NCBI RefSeq assembly: GCF_001890765.1
Contig: NZ_KV878783.1
Coordinates: 1,217,614-1,281,613 of the forward strand
Direction of reading: 5' to 3'
Source of the DNA: Spirulina major PCC 6313
GTDB taxonomy: Bacteria > Cyanobacteriota > Cyanobacteriia > Cyanobacteriales > Spirulinaceae
DNA: 64,000 bases
Position numbers and translations under genes: made by a program. The notes beneath the pieces are model-generated. The model saw only the letters and a program-made list of their open reading frames with translations. It was not told where the DNA came from and did no database searches. This document shows positions 8,514 to 17,292 of this stretch, piece after piece (the first letter of the stretch is position 1; every line of letters begins with the position of its first letter).

Positions 8514-10232
8514 CTAGACCGTGGCTTTGTTCTTGCGGGCTTGCTCTTTTTCCTTTTGTTTGGCGCGTTTAGCGGCGCGTTTGGCGGCATCGGCTTCGGC
8601 TTGTTTTTGGGCTTCGATGCGGGCGTTTTCCTCGGCGATTTTGTCGAGATAGTAGTGATAATCGCCGTTGTAGACGACTAAATCCCCGTCCCGTACTTCG
8701 ACGATTTTCGTGGCGACTTGGGAGATGAAATAGCGATCGTGGGAGACGATCAACACGGTGCCGTCGTAGTCGTGGAGGGCGGATTCGAGCATTTCCTTGG
8801 CGGGAATGTCGAGGTGATTCGTCGGCTCATCGAGGATCAACACATTCACCGGACAGAGCAGCATTTTCGCCAGAGCCAGGCGGGCTTTTTCACCCCCACT
8901 CAGGGCGGCGACGGGTTTGTACACTGTTTCACCGCTGAAGAGAAAACGACCGAGGAGGGTGCGGACTTCTTCGTTTTTCCAGTCGGGGACTTCGTCGTGA
9001 ATCGTGTCGAGGACGCTTTTTTTAAGGTCGAGGGCTTCGGCTTGGTTTTGCTCGAAGTAGCCGGGGATGATGTTGTGATCGCCAAACTCGGCGGAACCAT
9101 CTTCGGGAGATTCGAGGCCGACGATCATCCGGAGCAGGGTGGATTTACCGCAGCCGTTGGGGCCGAGGAAGGCGATGCGATCGCCCCGTTCCACGAGCAA
9201 ATTCGCCCCTAAAAAGAGCACCTTATCGCCGTAGGTATGGGAAAGGTCTTCGATTTTTACCACTTCGCGGCCACTGCGGGAGGCAGTGGGGAAGGTGAAT
9301 TTGAGGCTGCGGAGGTTGGCGATCGGGGCCTCGATGCGATCGATTTTGCCCAGTTGCTTTTCGCGGCTTTTTGCTTGGGTGCTGCGGGTGGCGCTGGCGC
9401 GGAATCGTTCGACGAATTCCTGTTGTTTGGCGATTTCTTTCTGTTGGCGTTCGTAGGTGCTGAGTTGGGCGGCTTGGGTTTCAGCTTTTTGGGCAAGGTA
9501 GGCGGAATAGTTGCCGAGATAGGTGGTGGAAACGCCGCGCTCGGTTTCGACGATCTGGGTGCAGAGGCGATCGAGGAATTCCCGGTCATGGGAGATCACC
9601 ACCATCGGGGTTTTGAGGTCTTTTAAATAGCCTTCGAGCCATTCGATGGTTTCAAGATCGAGGTGATTGGTCGGCTCATCAAGGAGGAGCAGATCCGGGT
9701 CTTGGAGCATAATTTTGGCGAGACTAAGGCGCATTTGCCAGCCGCCGCTGAAGGTGCAGACGAGGCGATCGCCATCGTCAGGATCAAACCCCATTTCCGG
9801 TAAAATCTTCTCAATTTCCGCATCGAGGGCGTAGCCATTGAGGGCTTCAAACCGCCGCTGGAGCTTGTCCATCTTGTGGAGCAGAGTATCGAGGGTGTCG
9901 GGGTCAGCACTTTCCATGGCGTGGGTGACCCGCATTAACTCTGCGTGGGTGGTGTTAGCATCGTGAAACACCGTCCAAAGCTCTTCGCGCACAGTTCGGG
10001 CTGGGTCAACGTCAAATTCCTGCGTTAAATACCCGATTCTCAAGTCAGCGGGGCGGATGATCTTACCGCTCGTGGGTTCGATGTGCCCCATAATTATTTG
10101 CATCTGGGTGGATTTGCCCGCGCCGTTAACACCGACGAGGCCAATGCGATCGCTGTCTTTAACCTCCCACGTGACATCCTTAAGGACTTCTCCGGTCGGA
10201 TAGATTTTACTGATATGTTCTAAGCGCAGCAT
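8514..10232 (-). CDS. ABC-F family ATPase (ribosome-associated)
   Basis: 572 residues from the chosen ATG at 10232 (MLRLEHISKIYPTGEVLKDV). A frame extension to 10331 exists but adds 33 residues unlike the family. Two ABC modules are present: Walker A GVNGAGKST and GPNGCGKST, signatures FSGGWQMRLSLA and LSGGEKARLALA, and Walker B LLLLDEPTNHLD and VLILDEPTNHLD. The P-site tRNA interaction linker lies between them. There is no membrane domain. ABC-F proteins act on the ribosome in translation or antibiotic resistance; this one has the general Uup/YdiF-type layout with a short basic C-terminus (KQKEKEQARKNK). The exact subfamily is not resolved. Confidence 0.93.
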   Translation of the reverse strand: MLRLEHISKIYPTGEVLKDVTWEVKDSDRIGLVGVNGAGKSTQMQIIMGHIEPTSGKIIRPADLRIGYLTQEFDVDPARTVREELWTVFHDANTTHAELMRVTHAMESADPDTLDTLLHKMDKLQRRFEALNGYALDAEIEKILPEMGFDPDDGDRLVCTFSGGWQMRLSLAKIMLQDPDLLLLDEPTNHLDLETIEWLEGYLKDLKTPMVVISHDREFLDRLCTQIVETERGVSTTYLGNYSAYLAQKAETQAAQLSTYERQQKEIAKQQEFVERFRASATRSTQAKSREKQLGKIDRIEAPIANLRSLKFTFPTASRSGREVVKIEDLSHTYGDKVLFLGANLLVERGDRIAFLGPNGCGKSTLLRMIVGLESPEDGSAEFGDHNIIPGYFEQNQAEALDLKKSVLDTIHDEVPDWKNEEVRTLLGRFLFSGETVYKPVAALSGGEKARLALAKMLLCPVNVLILDEPTNHLDIPAKEMLESALHDYDGTVLIVSHDRYFISQVATKIVEVRDGDLVVYNGDYHYYLDKIAEENARIEAQKQAEADAAKRAAKRAKQKEKEQARKNKATV

Positions 10233-10427
10233 TACACGTCCATCCCATGGCATCTCAATCCCTTGTACTTTACCAATGTTTACAAAAATCGCCAAACATC
10301 CCAAAACTCCAAGGCTCAGATTGCCCCCCATTAACCCGCCGTTCGGTGCGGATCATGATCCCGGCCTGAGCACCGTCGGTGTAGGTTGTGATTTGTTCAG
10401 AATTGGGGCGATTGGGTGGGGGTAACG

Positions 10428-12341
10428 ATGAATCTGTTCACGGCTTGGTCTCTTAAGGTGCAGCATTGGCCGCTCCGTCACAAAATGGCGGTGGGGTATG
10501 CGCTGGTGATGATTTTGGGGATTTTGGGGTCTGCATTAGGGTTGGTGGTGGCGGACTATTACCAAGGCCAAGGCATTCAACAGTTAAGTGATGCGAATCG
10601 CCAAGCTCGGTTATTAACCCAATTGAATGGGGAAGTGGAGCGGGTGCGGTTGGCGGGGGTGCTGTTGGAGTCGCGCTTGGCGCAGCCAGAGCAACTGTTG
10701 GTGTTGCGATCGCGGATTCGGGAAGATGTGGAATCGTCCCAAATCACCGCCGCCAAGTTGATCGATTTCGTCGAGAGTGACCCCACTTGGCTCGCTGAAA
10801 ACCCCACGAAACTGACCCTTTTTACGAGGGACTACGCGATGGCGTTGAAGTTGTACGCCCAGACCTTGGATGAGCTTTTTCCCAGCGATCGGTATCGTCT
10901 CACCTCCGCTGAGCGCCGTGACATTGCCCAAGCCCTCGCGGCTCTGCAAACCAAACCCGAACTGCAAATCCTCACCGGGGTCACCTGGCAACTGGAGCAA
11001 ACGGTTTTGGCGGCCCAAAATCAAGCGATCGCCGCCGAAATCGAACTCGAAAACGCCCAGGGGATTGAAAAAGGGCTGATTGTCTTGAGCAATCTGGTTG
11101 CTGCGACCCTTGCCACCGTGGGAATTTTTAGATTGACCTGGGCGGCGCTGTATCCGTTAGAATCCCTGACAAAAACCGCCAAAACGATTGCGATCGCCCA
11201 CGACTACAGCCTCCGTGCCCCGATTCAAACCCACGACGAAATCGGCGTTCTCGCCAAATCCTTCAACCGCCTCATCGCCCAAATCGAACAACAGACCCAA
11301 CAACTGATCGCTGCCAAAGACAACGCCGAAGCCGCCAACCGGGCCAAAAGTACCTTCGTCGCCACCATGAGCCACGAACTCCGTACCCCCCTCAATGCGA
11401 TTAGCGGCTTCACCCAACTCCTCGTCCTCGAACTCGATGACCCCCAGCACCAAAACTATCTCGAAACCATTCAACGCAGCAGTGAGCATCTCCTGACCCT
11501 GATCAACGACATCCTCGACATTAGCCGCCTCGAAGCCGGAAAAATTGACATTGTCCAAGAACCTGTAGATCTCCCCCACCTCTGGAGCACCCTAGAGGGG
11601 ATGTTTCGGAGGCGGACGGAGTCTAAGGGGTTGGCGTTTCAGGTGGCGATCGCCCCCGATGTGCCCACCACCATAAAAACCGACGGCAAACGACTGCGGC
11701 AAGTCTTGATGAACCTCCTCAGTAACGCGATTAAATTCACCGAAACCGGCTCTGTCAGCCTCACCGTCACCTATGACCCAAGCGCCGCTCACCTCTGCCT
11801 GATAGTCACAGATACCGGGGTCGGCATTGCCCCGGAGGAAATGCCGCTCTTGTTTAAACCCTTTAGCCAAACCCAATCGGGCCAAGCCTTGCAACAGGGC
11901 ACAGGGTTAGGACTGATGCTGTGTAAACAATTCATTGAACTCTTACAAGGGTCTATTGAAATCACCAGTGAAATCACCAGTCAGTTAAACCAAGGCACAA
12001 CCGTGACCATCCAATTACCTGCGATCGCCCCAGTTCACACCTCCACCGCCGCCCCACTCCCCCAGGAGCAGCCCACCGCCGCCCTGAGCTTTGAGGACAT
12101 GCAATCCTTTCCCACGGATTGGCTCCTCAATGCACGCCAACAAGCCACCTCTGCTGACTTTCAAGCCCTTGAGCATTTACTGAAGGTTGCTTTAACGGAC
12201 TATACATTATCAGACCAACAGAAACGTATGATTGGACTAATGCAACAATGGGTTATAGATTATCGTTTTGATCTCATTACCGAGCTTCTCACCCCGCTAG
12301 AGGTTCAGCCGGAAGCCTCGTCAGAACACGATACGATTTAA
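10428..12341 (+). CDS. Membrane sensor histidine kinase (HAMP-HisKA-HATPase)
   Basis: ATG at 10428 is chosen because GGGGGTAACG lies just upstream; an in-frame GTG at 10416 would add four residues. Two membrane segments flank a helical sensor region (first around residues 20-42, second around 205-225). HAMP follows, then HisKA with ATMSHELRTPLNAISGF (His316 from this start) and HATPase with N-box LMNLLSNAIKF, DTGVGI and GTGLGLMLC. No receiver domain is fused; a separate response regulator starts 23 bp downstream, so the pair forms an operon. The extracytoplasmic sensor resembles four-helix-bundle type domains, with no clear ligand. Confidence 0.93.
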   Translation: MNLFTAWSLKVQHWPLRHKMAVGYALVMILGILGSALGLVVADYYQGQGIQQLSDANRQARLLTQLNGEVERVRLAGVLLESRLAQPEQLLVLRSRIREDVESSQITAAKLIDFVESDPTWLAENPTKLTLFTRDYAMALKLYAQTLDELFPSDRYRLTSAERRDIAQALAALQTKPELQILTGVTWQLEQTVLAAQNQAIAAEIELENAQGIEKGLIVLSNLVAATLATVGIFRLTWAALYPLESLTKTAKTIAIAHDYSLRAPIQTHDEIGVLAKSFNRLIAQIEQQTQQLIAAKDNAEAANRAKSTFVATMSHELRTPLNAISGFTQLLVLELDDPQHQNYLETIQRSSEHLLTLINDILDISRLEAGKIDIVQEPVDLPHLWSTLEGMFRRRTESKGLAFQVAIAPDVPTTIKTDGKRLRQVLMNLLSNAIKFTETGSVSLTVTYDPSAAHLCLIVTDTGVGIAPEEMPLLFKPFSQTQSGQALQQGTGLGLMLCKQFIELLQGSIEITSEITSQLNQGTTVTIQLPAIAPVHTSTAAPLPQEQPTAALSFEDMQSFPTDWLLNARQQATSADFQALEHLLKVALTDYTLSDQQKRMIGLMQQWVIDYRFDLITELLTPLEVQPEASSEHDTI

Positions 12342-12364
12342 TTTCATCCATCGAAATTGTCAGT

Positions 12365-13987
12365 ATGGACCAAGGCATGGGCAACCCACAATCCCCCCAA
12401 AAAAATATCATCATCGTTGACGATACACCGGCTAACCTCCGGCTCCTCTCTGCCATGCTGGGAGAACAGGGCTATCGGGTGCGCAGTGTGACCAATGGGG
12501 CGATGGCGATTAACGCGGCCCAAGCTAAGCCGCCGGATTTGATTTTGCTGGACATCAATATGCCGAAAATGAACGGCTATGAAGTCTGCCGCCGCCTCAA
12601 AGAATCGGAGTTGACCGCTGAGATTCCGGTGATTTTTTTGAGTGCGTTGGATGATGTGCAAGACAAGATTACGGCATTTCATGCGGGAGGGGTGGACTAT
12701 GTGACAAAGCCCTTTCATTTTGAAGAGGTGCGGGTGCGGGTGCGCAATCAATTGGCACTGCGCCAAGCTCAGGAAGATGTGGCCCAAAAGTCGATCGCGC
12801 TGGAATCGTTTAGCTATGCGCTGCGGGCCCTGCACCGTTTGAATACGACGGATTATGAGTCATTTCCGGGACGCTTTCGAGATTATCTTCAGACGGGCTG
12901 TGAGTTGTTGGGGACTCAATGGGGCGGGATTACCAAGATCCAGGCGAACTACTATAGTCTGGTGGCGGCGATTCCGGAGTTATCGAGTGAGGACTCGCCG
13001 TGGCACGCGATTGCCTTTCCCACAGATCTAGATAAGACCTATTGTCATCAGGTGATTACCCAGCGGCAGACGGTGATGTATTCCGATGCAGCGACGCTGC
13101 CGGAGACGGAGCCGCCCATTGGGTCGCCGTGGCGATTTCATGCGTATCTGGGTACGCCGATTTGGGCGGGGGATGCGATCTATGGGACGTTGTATTTTGC
13201 GGATGGGGAGTCACGATCGCAGCCCTTTGCCATCCATGAGGTGGAGATTATCGAGTTGATGGCCCAGAGCTTGGGACGGGCGATCGCGGACTATCAAAGT
13301 AGTGAAAGCCGCCGCCGGGCAGAATTAGCCTTTCGCCTCGAAAAACAAAAATCCGAAAAACTGCTTCTCAATATCCTGCCGCAAAAGATTGCCCGTCGCC
13401 TCAAACAAGCCCAAACCTCCCTGGCGGAACAGTTCCCCGCTGCTACGGTGCTCATGATGCGGGTGGTGGGGGTGAATGACTGGTCACAGGATCTCAAACC
13501 CGCGCAGATTGTGCAGGTGCTCCATGACGTGTTTACCCTCTGCGATCGCACCCTCGAACAGTTTGGCCTCGAAGCAATCAAGGCGGTGGGGACGGTGTGT
13601 TTGGTGGTGGGGGGGGTTCCCGTCGCCCGCGAAGATCACCTAGAGGCGATCGCCGATGTGGCCCTGGCCCTCCAAGGTGCTCTGGCTCAATTCACCGTTC
13701 CGGACGAGCTGGCCGCCTTACCTGTGCCGTTACAGATCCGGATGGGGATGCAGACCGGCACTGTGATGGCAGGGGTGATTGGCACCAAACGTCATGACTA
13801 TGATTTCTGGGGGGAAGCTGTGGATGATGCGATGGCCCTCGAAACCCAGTGTCCCACTAATCAGATTCATGTGTCGGCGCGGGTGTATGAACAACTCTGC
13901 GATCGCTACCAATTCACCCCCTGCGAGTCGGACACCCGTGCTCCCGCCGCTCCCACCTACTACCTCCTCGGCAAACAGGGAATTTAA
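12365..13987 (+). CDS. Response regulator REC-GAF with degenerate class III cyclase domain
   Basis: 540 residues. The receiver domain has IIIVDDTPANLRLL, phospho-acceptor Asp63 in LILLDINMPKMNG and Lys in YVTKPFHF. A GAF-like segment spans about residues 150-310, and a class III nucleotide-cyclase homology domain about 330-535. The cyclase lacks key residues: the position of the first metal-binding Asp (FADIVGF in active enzymes) reads LMMRVVGV with Arg366, the second (KxxGD) reads KAVGTV with Thr410, and the transition-state N...R pair reads VDDAMAL. A catalytically dead output or adaptor domain is therefore inferred. It follows the kinase at 10428 by 23 bp and is its likely partner. Confidence 0.9.
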   Translation: MDQGMGNPQSPQKNIIIVDDTPANLRLLSAMLGEQGYRVRSVTNGAMAINAAQAKPPDLILLDINMPKMNGYEVCRRLKESELTAEIPVIFLSALDDVQDKITAFHAGGVDYVTKPFHFEEVRVRVRNQLALRQAQEDVAQKSIALESFSYALRALHRLNTTDYESFPGRFRDYLQTGCELLGTQWGGITKIQANYYSLVAAIPELSSEDSPWHAIAFPTDLDKTYCHQVITQRQTVMYSDAATLPETEPPIGSPWRFHAYLGTPIWAGDAIYGTLYFADGESRSQPFAIHEVEIIELMAQSLGRAIADYQSSESRRRAELAFRLEKQKSEKLLLNILPQKIARRLKQAQTSLAEQFPAATVLMMRVVGVNDWSQDLKPAQIVQVLHDVFTLCDRTLEQFGLEAIKAVGTVCLVVGGVPVAREDHLEAIADVALALQGALAQFTVPDELAALPVPLQIRMGMQTGTVMAGVIGTKRHDYDFWGEAVDDAMALETQCPTNQIHVSARVYEQLCDRYQFTPCESDTRAPAAPTYYLLGKQGI

Positions 13988-14174
13988 GCGCGATCGCCCC
14001 CGCTGGCCTTGCCCGCTGCCAGCCGTTAAACGTTGTCAAATTGTTCAGGATTCCACCGCATATACTTGAACAATACCGAAACAGAGCCAGAATCTAACCG
14101 GTGATCACTCTTGTCGCGATCGCGTGCCTCCCTCTGCTGCTCTGGCATATCTCCCTAGGGGAAAAGGACATTCT

Positions 14175-15098
14175 ATGGAAACCGATGAACGGAATTGGGG
14201 CAATTTAATTTTTGACTTCAAAGCATCTGTGATTCCGGCCATTATCGGCAAAGTCTTGATTGCGATATCTGTTGCGGCGATCGTCACCATCGCCTTCTAC
14301 TTGAAGATTCCGGTGGGGAAAGAAGCTCTTTCGAGCATCATCCCCGAATTGGTGTTGGGCTTGCTCCTCGTCTTTCGCACCGACACCGCCTACAGCCGTT
14401 TTTGGGAAGGCAGCCAAATCATCAGCGATATTATCGATTTAAGCCGGGGTCTCGCCCGCCAAATTTCCGTCAATATTGATGCCCCAACTGACACCGAAGC
14501 CACCACCAAGCTCGCCCATATTCGCCTTGTGGGAATGTATCTCGCAGCGGTGAAACAGCACGTCCGCTATGAAGGCCCCAACGCGGAAATGCAGCCCTAT
14601 TTGAGCGAATCTCAGTTTGCCGAATTGGAAAAGGCCCACCACATGCCAAACAAAATTGCCCAATGGTTATCGGATTATTTTCGAGATGTGCATCGGGCAG
14701 GCAAAATTTCTGACATGATGCTGGTGGAGTTAAATCGTATTTTGGATCAACTCACCCTCAGCATGGGGTCCTGTGAGCGGATTTTAACCACGCCCTTGCC
14801 GCGAGCCTATGCGATTCACCTCAAGCATTTGCTGTTGATTTATTGTTTTATCTTGCCGTTTAAGTTGGTGGGTGAGTTGCAGTGGGGAACCCCGATCGCG
14901 GTGGGGGTGATTGCCTTTGCGCTGTTGGGGATTGAGGAAATCGGCCTCGAAATTGAAAACCCCTTTGGCTACGATCCCAACGATTTACCCCTCGATCAAC
15001 AATGCAAAGAACTGCGCACGGATATTGAAGCGATGGTGGAATTGCCGGTTGCGTCGCCGGTGGTTCCGTCACAGTGGGTGGAGCCGGAACTCCGGTAA
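14175..15098 (+). CDS. Bestrophin-like chloride channel family protein (UPF0187)
   Basis: 307 residues from the ATG at 14175, preceded by AAGGA at good spacing; a longer frame from 14124 is less likely. It has four hydrophobic segments: KVLIAISVAAIVTIAFYL, IPELVLGLLLVF, LLLIYCFILPFKLVGE and PIAVGVIAFALLGIEEIG. FRTDTAYSRFWEG and the conserved IGLEIENPFGYDPNDLPLDQ near the C-terminus are family hallmarks. Bestrophin homologues form pentameric anion channels; cyanobacterial members are thought to act in ion or bicarbonate homeostasis. Downstream lies mobile-element debris. Confidence 0.93.
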   Translation: METDERNWGNLIFDFKASVIPAIIGKVLIAISVAAIVTIAFYLKIPVGKEALSSIIPELVLGLLLVFRTDTAYSRFWEGSQIISDIIDLSRGLARQISVNIDAPTDTEATTKLAHIRLVGMYLAAVKQHVRYEGPNAEMQPYLSESQFAELEKAHHMPNKIAQWLSDYFRDVHRAGKISDMMLVELNRILDQLTLSMGSCERILTTPLPRAYAIHLKHLLLIYCFILPFKLVGELQWGTPIAVGVIAFALLGIEEIGLEIENPFGYDPNDLPLDQQCKELRTDIEAMVELPVASPVVPSQWVEPELR

Positions 15099-15104
15099 CG
15101 GCGG

Positions 15105-15448
15105 ATGGAGGTTCACGACTTAATCCGGTCATTGAAAAAGGCTCTCAACCTCTAGCGAGCACGATGCTCGCATTACGAAATTACGAGCGTGATGCGTAAA
15201 GCCCCCTGAATTTTATTCGGGGGATATAAGCGAATAACCGAATTGATTTGGTGGTGATACGATAAAAGCGTTCGCTAGCGCGAAGTAAAATTCCGGGGTG
15301 AGCACCTTATGGGCAGGGCGTTGTCCATTGGGCTAGGCAAGATAAGACGGGCTACGCCTGCAATTGCTGTCTGAACCCAGAATCCCCCGTCATTTATGCG
15401 GGGGAGTACGTCAACGGATTATTCCCTTGAGTTTCATCAGCCGCATTG
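15105..15448 (+). repeat. Relic matching the region upstream of tnpB at 52.14 kb, split by the 230-bp element
   Basis: Bases 15105-15184 and 15415-15448 together align with 52140-52262, which lies just upstream of the tnpB gene. Shared landmarks are TGGAGGTTCAC, AATCCGGTCATTGAAAAAGG, CTCTAGCGAGCA and the hairpin GCGAGCA..ATGCTCGC. The alignment is interrupted only by the 230-bp element, placed exactly after AATTAC. The repeat is therefore probably the left part of a tnpB-type element whose coding part has been lost here. Confidence 0.8.
15185..15414 (+). mobile_element. 230-bp non-autonomous IS200/IS605-type element, copy B
   Basis: Same length as copy A at 3558-3787 and about 97% identical by eye, in the opposite orientation. 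It lies between AATTAC (15179-15184) and CGGATT. The homologous uninterrupted locus at 52.2 kb reads AATTAC directly followed by CGGATT, which fixes both element ends to the base and shows there is no target duplication. The GC-rich hairpins near both ends (arms CCCCC/GGGGG and CCCCCG/CGGGGG) fit TnpA Y1-transposase substrates. Confidence 0.9.
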
Positions 15449-15462
15449 AACTCTTAACAGTA

Positions 15463-15489
15463 CCGGGGTGCGATCGCACCTCGGTTTTT
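15463..15489 (+). terminator. Rho-independent terminator
   Basis: Stem CCGGGGTGCGA/TCGCACCTCGG (11 bp, one G-T pair) built on a HIP1-type GCGATCGC core and followed by TTTTT. It lies between the repeat debris after the bestrophin gene and the radical SAM cluster, on the strand of both. Confidence 0.7.
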
Positions 15490-15583
15490 CGGTCAACAGG
15501 GCCGAGGGATTAACCGCGATCGCGCCATCTCTTCGGGGTTTCTAAGTTAAGATAGGGCACAAATTGGCGTGAGGCGACCCTAT

Positions 15584-17206
15584 ATGAATGTATTACTAAT
15601 TTATCCTCTGTTCCCAAAAAGCTTTTGGTCGTTTGAAAAAACCCTAGAACTTGTCGGCCGGAAAGCGATGCTGCCCCCCCTCGGATTAGCCACCGTGGCC
15701 GCCATCTTACCCCAGGAGTGGAGTTTTAAACTGTGCGATCGCAACGTTAGCACCCTCACCGAAGCCGAGTGGGACTGGGCCGAACTCATCGTCCTCTCCG
15801 GTATGATCGTCCAAAAAGACGACATGCTCGCCCAAGTCGCCGAAGCCAAGGGACGCGGTAAAAAAGTGGCCGTCGGCGGCCCCTACGCCACCGCCCTCCA
15901 CCCGGAAGTTAAAGCCGCCGGAGCCGATTATTTAATTCTCGATGAAGGAGAAATCACGCTCCCCATGTTCATCGAAGCCATCCAAAACGGAGCCGAATCC
16001 GGTACATTTCGCGCCACCGAAAAACCCGACGTTACCAGCACCCCCATCCCCCGCTTCGACCTCCTCGACTTCGACGCCTACTCCGAAATGGCCGTGCAAT
16101 TCTCACGCGGTTGCCCCTTCCAATGCGAATTTTGCGACATCATCGTCCTCTACGGCCGCAAACCCCGCACCAAAGACCCCGAACAAATGCTCGCCGAACT
16201 CGATCGCCTCTACGAACTCGGCTGGCGGCGCGGCATCTTCATGGTGGACGACAACTTCATCGGCAACAAACGCAACGTCAAGCTGCTCCTCAAAGCAATG
16301 ATCCCCTGGATGGAAGAGCGCGGCTATCCCTTCTCCTTTGATACCGAAGCCTCTGTAGATCTCGCCAACGATCAGGAACTGATGGATCTGATGACCGCTG
16401 CTGGGTTTGGGGCCGTCTTTTTGGGGATTGAAACCCCCGACGAAAGCAGCCTCGAAGTCACGAAAAAATTCCAAAACACCCGCGACCCCCTCAGCGAATC
16501 GATTCATAAAATCATCAGTTCTGGGCTGCGGGTGATGGCTGGGTTCATCATCGGGTTTGACGGCGAAAAAGCCGGAGCCGGGCAGCGGATTGTGGATTTT
16601 GTCGAAAAAACGACGATTCCCACGGCGATCTACAGTATGCTCCAAGCCTTGCCCGATACTGCCCTCTGGCATCGCCTCGAAAAAGAAGGCCGCCTCCTCA
16701 GCGGTGTGGGCAACATCAACCAAACCACCTTGATCAACTTTGTCCCTACCCGTCCCCTCGAAGACATTGCCCGCGAATATGTGGATGGGTTTATGCAACT
16801 GTATGACCCGATCGCATTTCTCGATCGCACCTATCGCCACTATCGCATCCTCGGTACGGCCCCCTGTCATGCCGAGCGCCGCCGCAAAATGAAGGGCAAA
16901 CCCAAGGGCAAAACCGGGATCAAATGGCGCGAAGTTCAAGCGATGTTAACGCTCTTTTGGCGGCAGGGGCTTGTGCGCAAAACCCGGTTTAAATTCTGGG
17001 TCTATTTGGCGCAAATGTTCATTCACAATCGCGGCGGCATTCCTAGCTATTTAGGGGTTTGCGCTCAAATCGAGCATTTCTTGGAATATCGAGAAATCGT
17101 TAAAAACAATATCGAGACCCAACTCGAAGCCTTCCTCGTCGAAGAAAAGCGGCTGCGGGCACAGCAAGAACAAGAGCAGAAGATGGGCGAAAAAGCGATC
17201 GCCTAG
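15584..17206 (+). CDS. B12-binding-type radical SAM protein with DUF4070, tandem copy 1
   Basis: 540 residues from the ATG at 15584; the frame is open from a GTG at 15569, but the paralogues align from MNVLLIYPLFP. The N-terminal Rossmann-like cobalamin-type domain spans about 1-150, without a classical DxHxxG motif. The radical SAM core has CPFQCEFC (Cys177, 181, 184) for the 4Fe-4S cluster, and a DUF4070-type C-terminus follows. This architecture is that of HpnP-like hopanoid C-2 methylases and relatives; the substrate cannot be told from sequence. It is the first of three adjacent paralogues in one orientation, with 86 bp to the next. Confidence 0.92.
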   Translation: MNVLLIYPLFPKSFWSFEKTLELVGRKAMLPPLGLATVAAILPQEWSFKLCDRNVSTLTEAEWDWAELIVLSGMIVQKDDMLAQVAEAKGRGKKVAVGGPYATALHPEVKAAGADYLILDEGEITLPMFIEAIQNGAESGTFRATEKPDVTSTPIPRFDLLDFDAYSEMAVQFSRGCPFQCEFCDIIVLYGRKPRTKDPEQMLAELDRLYELGWRRGIFMVDDNFIGNKRNVKLLLKAMIPWMEERGYPFSFDTEASVDLANDQELMDLMTAAGFGAVFLGIETPDESSLEVTKKFQNTRDPLSESIHKIISSGLRVMAGFIIGFDGEKAGAGQRIVDFVEKTTIPTAIYSMLQALPDTALWHRLEKEGRLLSGVGNINQTTLINFVPTRPLEDIAREYVDGFMQLYDPIAFLDRTYRHYRILGTAPCHAERRRKMKGKPKGKTGIKWREVQAMLTLFWRQGLVRKTRFKFWVYLAQMFIHNRGGIPSYLGVCAQIEHFLEYREIVKNNIETQLEAFLVEEKRLRAQQEQEQKMGEKAIA

Positions 17207-17292
17207 TTCCGACCCCCGTGAGGTCATCCCTGGCCTCGCTGCTCTCTGTCAGCCCGTTTTAAGTCCCCACCCGTTGAGACGTTTTTAAAACC

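Noticed and set aside
7657-9626. Long plus-strand frames opposite the SirB1 and ABC-F genes
   Set aside because: Gly/Glu/Val-rich antisense shadows of well-supported minus-strand genes.
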